Assembly: GCF_020497125.1 (NCBI RefSeq)
Contig: NC_059080.1
Span: 68,926,618-68,990,617, forward strand
Source: Mauremys mutica
Taxonomy: Eukaryota; Chordata; Testudines; Geoemydidae
Reading direction: 5' to 3'
DNA: 64,000 bases
Numbering within the stretch: the first letter of the stretch is position 1; each line of letters begins with the position of its first letter. Position numbers and translations under genes: made by a program. This document shows positions 54,870 through 64,000 of the stretch, piece by piece. The notes under the pieces were generated by a model. It saw nothing but the letters and a program-made list of their open reading frames with translations. It made no database searches and had not been told where the DNA came from.

Positions 54870-55015
54870 CGCCAGAGTATGTAAGTCACAACCTCTGTCT
54901 CACTGCCTAGTCGGTAAAATGAGTATTATTCTTTCTTAACTAATTTGAAGATTTCTTGGGGATCAGTTAATGTTTATATAGCACTTTGGAAATAAAGTAC
55001 TAAGTATTTAAATTA
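54870..55015 (+). repeat. MIR-like SINE
   Basis: aagtcacaacctctgtctca, ggtaaaatgagtattattc and tttatatagcactttgg follow the MIR order (consensus cctcagtttcctcatctgtaaaatggg). Confidence 0.6.
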
Positions 55016-55111
55016 CATTCTCTGGAGAAACAAGGGGTTGGTTCACTTGGTCTTTTACTGCTTGTGTTTTTCACCCTGAGACTGTTTTAAAAGTTTTAAC
55101 TACAGAATTAA

Positions 55112-55385
55112 GGCCTGGTCTACACTTAAAGTTTTGTCGGCACAGCTATCTCAGTTAGTAATGTGAAAAAAAATCACATAACTAACATAGCTATGCCAGC
55201 AAAAGCTTTATTGCAGAGGCAGTTACACCAGCAAAAAAGTCATTTTGTTGTATACCTTATTTCATTTGGGGAACAAGTATAAGCTATGGCAGCAAAAGAA
55301 CTCTTGCTGCTATAAATTGTGTTTACACCAAGAGTGTTTGCCAGTATAGCTACACCAGCAAACCCTTTGTAGTATAGGCAAGGCC
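55112..55385. mobile_element. Harbinger-like MITE with TAA target duplication
   Basis: It starts ggcctggtctacactta and ends gtataggcaaggcc. TAA flanks both sides (55109-55111, 55386-55388). 274 bp, with agctatgccagcaaaag-type repeats inside in both orientations. Confidence 0.85.
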
Positions 55386-57322
55386 TAAGGCTTCATACGT
55401 TTGAATATGATCTGACTTTCAGCCACTGATCAGTGTACACACCTACTAGCAACTTGTGTTTACTTGCAGAAGTATCTGTAATTATCCTCAGTATCACTAA
55501 CTAATTCTAGATACCAGACCTTGATCCAGCCTGCTAGCACTCTCCACTGAAACATTAATGCGCAGTGTTACCACAATTTTTTTAAAAAAAGTAACTTTTT
55601 TCCTGATTATCCTTTAGCAGTTCTGTTTGTTGTGAAAAGCACGTTGTTAAGATGTATAAAAGCAAACTTCAGAAGAATACTACCCTTAACTATGTTTCCT
55701 GTGTTGCCCTGAAATATCTGAACATTTGGATTTATGCATTGTTACGCAGACTTAGTTGCCAGAAGATCACCAAATCATACAAGTATTAATTAGAAACTCT
55801 CAGAATAAAAGATCGACCTCAAGGAAAATGCCTATTAAACACACATCGAACTTAATGAATTAATTGTAAAGACTGCAAGATGTGGTCCACAGGAAGTACT
55901 CATAGCCATAACTTGCATATTTTTCTCAATTCAAGTTAAAAAATACCTTTATAAAAAAAAAAACCCCGTGTGTGCACCAAGCTTTTGCACAGATCATTTT
56001 ATTCAGAAGCTGTAATAGGCTGAAAACAGGTATTTGGAAAGGAAATAATAATAATAATGTCAGCACTTGAGACTTGTAGAAGGTCAGATTTCCTGCCCTG
56101 ACAAGCTTAAAGATTAATAAAAAACTACCTACAATGGAAGAAGGTGGTAGTAAAGTACAATACTGTCATTTTGCAAACTTAACTGGTTTTTGCAATCAAG
56201 TTTTTTTGGTTCTGGAATATGAATTGTGGTCCGAGAGCATACAAGAGTCCATTCTACCACCTCCCTCACCAGAGACTAAATTCGCTTCTGAGAGTGGCTA
56301 ACTTAAACCACACTAGAACCCTAGTGCTACAGATCCAAAAACCTAAGGACTCCACCATCCAAGCTGAAAGAAGACATTTATTAGCTATCAGGCATTGAAG
56401 GATCTTTATGTTCTTTCTGAATTACAACCATCCAATTGAGGGCAACATGTTCACACATGCATCATTAATGATTCTGCTCTCACAAAGTCAATAGCAAAAA
56501 TAATAATTTGGACACATGTAAATCCGGAACAAGACTTGTAAATAATTTTGCTTAATATCTATCTATTTTCCTCAAATACAACTAGCACAGAGTTTCAAGG
56601 AGATTCCACTACACTGTAAGTTTGATGGGAGAGTCACCATCTGGTTTTCAGTTTCAGGATAATAAGAACATTAGACTAAAGAGAAATTCAAATTAGGGTA
56701 ATTTTTTGTCTTCCTGTAATTCTACAGCACCCTGATTATATTATCTTCAAGATTTGCTGAGCATTTATACAGTATGTTTGGAAGTCTCCAAGCCAAATTT
56801 AGAGGTGATAATAGAGGTGTCCTAATCTAGGACTTCAGAGTGGAACCTCATTGTAATTTTACACCTCTCAGAAATCTGGCAATCTGTAAATTGGGTTCTC
56901 ACTCACCAAAAGATAAACAGCAGACTACGTTGAACGTGTAAACATAAATATCATGAGGCAGTTTAAGGCTACTATATTAGACTTGCCCAAGTCTGAGAAA
57001 AGTGAAGGCTCCTTTAACTGGAAGAGAGAAACAATTCAGAACCAACTGCCCAAACAAAAACAAAATAAACTATGTATTCTGAATCAATTACCCTTACCTT
57101 TTTGCTTGGCTTTTGAAAGCCTTTTCCATCCCTGAAGCACAAGTGACAGCAAGAAACAAAGAACTGAACAACACTTTCAATAATCTCTTCTCTGTCTACC
57201 AAATAACGTGAGAATGAAACAAAATAACCAGTTTACCATTTTCTTGTTCATTTAGGCTTTTTAGTAGTTTATCTTTGAGATAAATTACTTCTCTTGGAAA
57301 GCAGATTACTGTGCATACCTTA

Positions 57323-57646
<324 letters not shown>

Positions 57647-60392
57647 TCAAGAATGCCTGCTACTAGGGGCTTGATTTTCCTAAGTGCTGCCCACCAACAG
57701 CTCCTATTCAATGGAAAATGCAGGTGCTCAACATCTTGCCCAAGAAGGGGGAGGGGGGGAGAACAGACCAAAGCTTACTGACCATTATCTGCTTCGAAAG
57801 TGATGTCTGAATTATTAAAATATGAATAAAGCACATTACTAATATCTGTAAAGGTTATGTTATTTAGCTTGCCTAATATGCAGTGTCAAAACTAAGTGAA
57901 TATTCCTGGAGATTTAAAAAGTCATTTTGTCCTGATGACATCCACTGCATGTACTTTTAAGTTAAAGCATTGTTTCATTTATGAAAAAGATTAATCTTTA
58001 ATACAAACAAAAAGCATACACATATGTACATTTTGGACCAATCATGCAAATATTAAACAAACAGCTAGGAAAAGGAAGGTTTACTTACCACAGATACCAA
58101 GGCAAGGATTGTTACTAGCTAATATACAACATTCTATATTTGTTCTCCAAGAGTATTAGCTGCACACAGTTGGTACAGTCCCTTTGTAAGTAAGGGGCAA
58201 ATCAAAATAAAAACAAGATTTCTATGACAGAAATGAATATTCTGACTCTACACAGCAGCTCAAAACAATGAATAGCACTGTAAAGTGTTACAATCAGGAG
58301 TGAGTTTAGGTGGGTCACTGGACATGGCAAAGTTTAAAAAGTAAGGGATGGTATGAAGAATTGGCAGCAAAGAAGAGTTTTTAAAAGCATTCATATAGAT
58401 TCCTCCAGATTGTAGCAGTGCAGTCACTAACAACAGAACTGCAGCATAAAGAAAGGGTTAGGGAGCGGGCAGGCAGTAATTTATAATAAGGAGGTTAAGA
58501 ATTACATTTTATTAACAAATTCCCAACCTATGATATTAATTTATTTTTAACCATTAATGCTGTTTGTCTACTGTTGCATTCAGCAACAATGAAACCAAAC
58601 TAGTTCCAATTCTCATGAGCTACCACCATGTTGCAATGTTTAAATCATAATTAATTATTGGAATGTTACTAATGACTGAGTTTATTTATAACATTTTGTA
58701 AAACATTTTTTGGGGGGATAAAGTATGTTGTGCCATAATCCTCCTTTCTCCTCTTCCAGGTCTTGCATACACGTTCTGCCCTTTACCTCATTCCTATGTT
58801 CAGACAGAATTCTCCCCCTACCATCTAGGAGGAAAGCCAACAAGAGTTGGGGAAGCTCTAGAACACCTTAAACATTAACAAGGAATTAACTCCATCCCTA
58901 GAATCTATACACAGCTGCAGGCAGAAATCATGAGAAAAGGTAAAACATAAAAAGGAAGAGTGATGTTTAAAATACGGTCAAAGCAAACTTACAGAAAAAA
59001 TAGATGCTGGTTTAAAAAAAGAAAGAGGGCAGCGAAAATTCCAACTTTAAGTCTACGAGTGGATAATTCAGTGCACGTTATAAAACAATCTAGGCATTTT
59101 TTATAACACTTGATATCCACCATGGTGTGTAAACAATAGCAACACTTTGTTAGAAAGTAAATATAATGAAGAATAGGATGTCTATGCCTATTTACAGAAA
59201 GAGGCTAAGCCTGTGGATTGGGAAGCAGAAGAGACAAACATTGTTAAAAAGTGACAAGTTTTCTCTTTGTAAATTTTGTACATGTGTTTAGGAAGGTGGT
59301 GACGGGTGAATTTTCTTAAATCATAGTTTGATACTTCTAGAGGGCTGCAGCTCCGGGGTCTGTTAGCTTGACACTGACTACCTGAACATTTGTTAACATA
59401 TGGTTGGATTTTCTGATTATACAGAAGTAGCTGGGCCAGTGAGAAGGGGGATGAATTTTGTTTGGTTTCAGGTCTCTGTATTCACAAGGGCAGTGTGAAT
59501 GATTCAACTGCTGAAAAATTCATATAGTGTCTAACTGAGGTTATTTAGAGCTTGGTACCTTATTAAAGGAACAGTTTGAAGGCTCTAGTACTCTAATTTT
59601 AGCAGTCTCATTTAAAGCTTTTGCCTTTTCCAAATTATCAATCTCTTGCTTTCAGCAGTCGTGAGATAGGTACAGAATGTGCTGCCAGTCACTGTACAGC
59701 AGGATTCCCCTTGAATGTATCATCCCTTACAGTGTAAGTGAAGTTACTGGAACAAAAGAGCATTAGATGGCTTTGTTTTTCTCAATTTTACAGTCCCATA
59801 ACATTTATCTCCACATGGGACTGTTTTAACATTCTCTGTCATCTAGAAGCCCCTGGGTGCCTGTCAGCTCCTGGTCAAACTGCCTAGACAAAGTAGAGTG
59901 CATTAATCCATACAATACCCTTTACAACTGAGACAGAAGTTACTACATGGCATCTTTAACTTTATGTTGAGTTTCATCTTTGATGCATATACATCAATGA
60001 TGCCCAACATGCAAACCATTTACACTTGGCACCATAACAATATGGAATAGTTAAACAATACTACATGTTCTTTCTTACAGAATAGATTATAATTAACCAA
60101 TATCACCCAAAAGTTAGTTGTTTGCAAATGACAGTAAATTAGCAGATATAAGAAATATAGACATGTACAGCCCTCTATATTTCTCACATACCAGAATTTA
60201 CTTTAACCAGTGTTTGGAATGTTTTCAAAGATGCTGAGGCATTATGCTGAGTGTTTTTAAAACAGGTAGAAGCACTTTGGGTGCCTGCTTCTTTGCACTC
60301 ACTTTCCCACAAATATTTCTCTGCCATTTCCTCATCTAAGACACATATTAAGCCTACCACAGTTTGCATAAAAAGAAGGATCTGTGGTCACT

Positions 60393-60640
60393 AGGGGTAT
60401 CTTCACTGCAATTAGTAAGGGCTACAGCCCAGACATTGCCCCTAACCCCATTCCATCTTCCAAAAAAAACCTCTAACCAGAGCTCTGAGGGTGCTTCAAG
60501 CCTGAGCTAGCAGGCACAGCTGAGAGTTCAGGCTCAAGATCAGGGTTTTGCTTCAGCCCAGGTTAGCAGCCAATCTACTTTGCGGTGAGAATGCCAGCTA
60601 ATCAAGCTTGGGTGCTGTTAGCCCTTCAAAAACATATCCC
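60393..60640. mobile_element. Harbinger-like MITE, decayed
   Basis: The left end is ctaggggtatcttcactgca, with cctgagctagcaggcacagc and ggctcaagatcagggttttg inside, similar in style to other short Harbinger derivatives. The right end is not clear. Confidence 0.5.
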
Positions 60641-61544
60641 ACAATTCCACCTGAGCTCTGCTTTGTATATTTAACTCCTCCATTCTTCTGCACTGGAAGC
60701 CACTGGCTCAGCATTTAACCCCCACTTCCCTGGGTCCACTTGAGCTGCTTTCCACAGCACTTGAACACAGGTGCTGTCCAAGAAATCCTCCTCACTATGG
60801 TGACCAGATGAGAAGAAGGAAATATCACGACACCAAGTGGGGGGGTGGGGGTGTTAAAGGGTCGCTCAAGCCTTGCAATCAGTGACACAGCTCAGTCACT
60901 GAACTTCTCTTCAGACTTTGGGACAAACTGAACAAACTAGCAAAGAACTATCTGAAGGTTTTCTATGTGTGAGTTATCTATAGAACTATACAGAAGATAT
61001 ACCTGTATTTGTTTCAGTGTATGTATTTAAGAATAAGTTAGATAGCCTCTATATTCACAAAGATGAAAGCTTGCACAGGATTTGTTTTAGACTTTGATTT
61101 AGACTAGGGCTGTCGATTAATCGTAGTTAACTCACACAATTAACTCAAAAAAATTAATTGCGATTAAATCACACTGTTAAACAATAGAATACCAACTGAA
61201 ATGTATTAAATATTTTCGGATATTTTTCTACATTTTCAAATATATTGATTTCTATTACAACACAGAATACAAAGTGTACAGTGATCACTTTATATTATTT
61301 TTATTACAAATATTTGCATTGTAAAAATGAAAAAATAAATAGAGTATTTTTCTATTCACCTCATACAAGCACTGTAGTGCAATCTCTTTATCATGAAAGT
61401 GTAACTTTCAAATGTAGAGTTTTTCTGGGACATAACTGCACTCAAAACCAAAACAACGTAAAACTTTAGCGCCTGCAAGTCCACTCAGTCCTATTTCTTG
61501 TTCAGTCAATCGCTCAGACAAACATTTACAGGAGATACTGCTGC

Positions 61545-61660
61545 CTGCTGCTTCTTTACAATGTCACCTGAAAGTGAGAACAGACGTTCGCATGGCACTT
61601 TTGTGGCCGGCATTGCAAGGTATTTATATGCCAGATATGCTTTGGTACCACCACTCCAGA
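61545..61660 (-). pseudogene. hAT transposase tail, left-hand inverted copy
   Basis: The minus strand reads AYKYLAMPATKVPCERLFSL followed by SGDIVKKQQAAVSPVNV, a second copy of the hATC end in the left arm, with the canonical CERLFS intact. It confirms that the arm arose by inverted duplication of the element's 3' part. Confidence 0.75.
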
Positions 61661-61841
61661 CAACATGATTTCATGCGGATAATGATCATTAAAAAATAAT
61701 ACATTAAATTTGTCACTGAACTCCTTGGGGGAGAATTGTATGTCTCCTTTTCTGTTTTACACGCATTCTGCAATATATTTCATGTTATAGCGGTCATATG
61801 TTCGTTTTAAGAACACTTTCACAGTAGATTTGACAAAATGC

Positions 61842-62255
61842 AAAGAAGGGACCAATCTGAGATTTCTAAAAATAACTACAGCACTTGATCCAAGGTTTAA
61901 TAATCTGGAGTGCCAGCCAAAATCTGAGAGGGACATGGTATGGAGCATGCTCTCAGAAGTCTCAAAAGAGCAACACTCTGATGTGGAAACTACAAAACCC
62001 GAACCACCACAAATGAAAATCAACCTTCTACTGCTGACATCTGACTCAGATGACTAAAATGAACATGTGTCGGTCCACTCTGCTTTGGATCATTATCGAG
62101 CAGAACCCGTCATCAGCATGGACGCATGTCCTCTGGAATGGTGGTTGAAGCATGAAAGGACATATGAATCTTTAGTGCATCTGGCATGTAAATATCTTGC
62201 AACGCCGGCTGCAAAGGTGTCATGTGAATGCCTGTTCTCACTTTCAGGTGACATT
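61842..62255 (+). pseudogene. hAT transposase remnant, right-hand copy (hATC dimerisation domain)
   Basis: Plus-strand frames read LRFLKITTALDPRFNNLE, a typical hAT/ZBED segment, then (from 62107) CPLEWWLKHERTYESLVHLA and KYLATPAAKVSCECLFSLSG. These match the hATC dimerisation domain (family pattern W......Y..L..LA..YL..PA..V..ER.FS..G), with Glu-Arg altered to Glu-Cys. A stop at 62054 separates the two parts. Confidence 0.8.
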
Positions 62256-63812
62256 TAAACAAGAAGCGGGCATCATTATCTCCTGCAAATAGTAACCAAA
62301 CTTGTTTGTCTGAGCAATAGGCTGAACGAGAAGTAGGACTGAGTGGACTTGTAGGCTCTAAAGTTTTACACTGTTTTGTTTTTGAGTGCAGTTATTTTTT
62401 TTGTACATAATTCTACATCTGTAAGTTCAACTTTCATGATAAAGAGATTTCACTACAGTACTTGTATTCGGTGAATTGAAAAATACTATTTCTTTTGTTT
62501 TTCACAGTGCAAATATTTGTAATAAAAAATAAATATCAAGTGAGCACCGTATACTTTGTATTCTGTGTTGTAAGTGAAATCAATACATTTGAAAATGTAG
62601 AATACATCATAAAATATTTAAATAAATGGTATTCTACTATTGTTTAACAGCTCAATTAATGGCGATTAAGTTTTTTAATCATTTGACAGCCCTAATTTAG
62701 AGAGCTCTTGGCTTTTAAAGAAAATTTAGCTTTTTTTTTTTAATCTCTAATAGTGTTTTTCTTATTCAAATTTTCTCCTTGCATAGCTTTACTTTTAACC
62801 AACAGTGTTAAATAGGCTGTGCAGTAGATTTATGGTATAACATTTTTCCTTTTGCAATTTTCAGATCTGGTACAGCACAAACAATTCAGCCCTGTAATTC
62901 CCTAAACTACACACCATTTAGCCCTGCTATCCAGATCCATCTTCTGTAGGGAGGAAAATAAATTATAAAAATATGATTTCCACTTCAGGAAGGTACTTAA
63001 GTATGTTTAATTACCTCCTGAACTGGGGCCTTAATCTGCTTTTTAGCTAAAATTCTACTTAAAAGCTTTTATTGCAGAAGTTTTCCATTCATTATAATAT
63101 GGTATTATTAAAGTAAAAGAGTTTATACATTTGTGACATTGGATACTCTTTATTCAGATGTAGCTTTAAAATAAGGCATTACAGTGTAATTTTATGTTTT
63201 CCACCAGGAATATTTGCTCCCCACCAAGTGCCCCTTTTATAGAGGAAAGGATAAAACGCATGATACTGAATGACATTTGCTTTCTAGCAAAAATTTTTTA
63301 CATTTTCTAAAATATGCACAGCAGATTAAGGTATTTATAATTACATTTTACAGTAAACACACAAACACACACAGTATGCCAATTACCCATGAGGGAAAAT
63401 ACGTTGTGGTATGCTATTTTAGTGTCAGTATGAGTTATCTACCAGGTTTAAAAAAAAAAAAAAACCACCACCACCACACACACAACTCTCTCCTCTAACA
63501 TTTTAACTTTTCATTATTTTTAACAGTTTTTCCTTTTAACTTGCCATGGTATTGCTTATCAGCAAATGGTTCCGGGGCTCTAGGCCTGCTGGCTTTTGTT
63601 ATATTTAGGGTGAGATTTTTGTCCAGGCATAGCTGTGTTGTAAAGGGAGCAAAGGGACAACACTATCTGGAATGTGTGGGACCAAGCCATGGAAGAGTAA
63701 AGCCCTGAGGTGAAGCTAGGAGATAAACCCAGGGCAAGAAAACAGACACAAATGAAGTGCAAGGTGCCAGATACAGATGGCATAGGACCAGCAGTGATGT
63801 CACCAAAGAATG

Positions 63813-64000
63813 GTTACTTGCCTTTCATAACTGTTCTTTGAGATATGTTGCACATGTCCATTCCACTCTTGGTGTGTGCACACCCCACACATAGATGCTG
63901 GAAATTTTCCCCTCAGAGGTACCTCTTTGGGCAGCTTGAGCACCCTATGCCACCGTGCACCACAGGCGCAAGGATAAATGGCTCAGTCGACCCTGAGCCC
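63813..64000 (+). repeat. DIRS-like terminal segment, cut by window end
   Basis: It starts ggttacttgcctttcataac and continues tgttctttgagatatgttgc, acatgtccattccactcttg, gtgtgtgcacacc, a version of the segment at 1549. The element continues past 64000. Confidence 0.5.

Larger units (their letters stand above)
61105..62694. mobile_element. hAT transposon remnant with ~500-bp inverted arms
   Basis: Ends tagggctgtcgattaatc and gacagccctaattt-type are inverted. The flanks atttagac (61097-61104) and atttagag (62695-62702) form an 8-bp duplication with one mismatch. The arms from each end inward for about 500-550 bp are reverse complements (e.g. caagtccactcagtcctatt at 61477 against aggactgagtggacttg at 62335), far longer than normal hAT ends. 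Both arms include the transposase C-terminal coding tail. Confidence 0.88.

Overview
This is vertebrate nuclear DNA, and the whole window lies inside one protein-coding gene. That gene is CUL3 (cullin-3), transcribed on the minus strand. Twelve consecutive internal exons, human exons 3 to 14 by protein alignment from memory, run from 57535 down to 5234. All have GT-AG splice sites and their phases join without error. Together they supply 1,765 coding bases, about human residues 89 to 677 of 768. The first two exons lie beyond 64000. The last two, which carry the neddylation lysine and the winged-helix end, lie before position 1. No other host gene was recognised.

The interspersed repeats point to a sauropsid, most likely a turtle. 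They include long CR1 LINE copies, Harbinger MITEs with 3-bp TTA/TAA/CTA target duplications, a Harbinger element with a Myb/SANT-like gene, hAT MITEs with 8-bp target duplications, a DIRS-type tyrosine-recombinase retroelement, and old MIR-like SINEs. The assignment is by repeat style, not by an exact match.

Layout from low to high coordinate: 1-5233 is intron 14 (DIRS remnant, CR1 fragment, hAT MITE). 5234-5420 is exon 14. Intron 13 holds a GC-rich TA-flanked element and a TA-flanked MITE with a C-rich core. Exon 13 is at 12344-12478. Intron 12 is filled by a CR1 that was itself invaded by a second CR1 and by a hAT MITE. Exons 12 and 11 (19288-19826) flank a 317-bp intron. Intron 10 holds a sense-oriented CR1 with a 296-codon open reverse-transcriptase frame and a hAT MITE. 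Exons 10, 9 and 8 follow (25437-28783). Intron 7 holds the Harbinger element. Exons 7, 6, 5 and 4 lie at 34648-42154. Intron 3 is 15.3 kb and holds an inverted pair of TA-flanked MITEs plus Harbinger, hAT and foldback repeats. Exon 3 is at 57422-57535. Intron 2 ends the window with a hAT element carrying inverted arms of about 500 bp and a second DIRS-like terminus.

Functionally the only intact unit is CUL3, the scaffold of CRL3 ubiquitin ligases, which binds BTB adaptors through its N-terminal domain and RBX1 through its C-terminal domain. Everything else reads as transposon sediment. I found no convincing new multi-gene system. The most unusual structures are the twin-tailed palindromic hAT (61105-62694), the DIRS recombinase remnant (1951-2700), the CR1 ORF1 esterase split by a nested insertion, and a possible poison exon in CUL3 intron 3.
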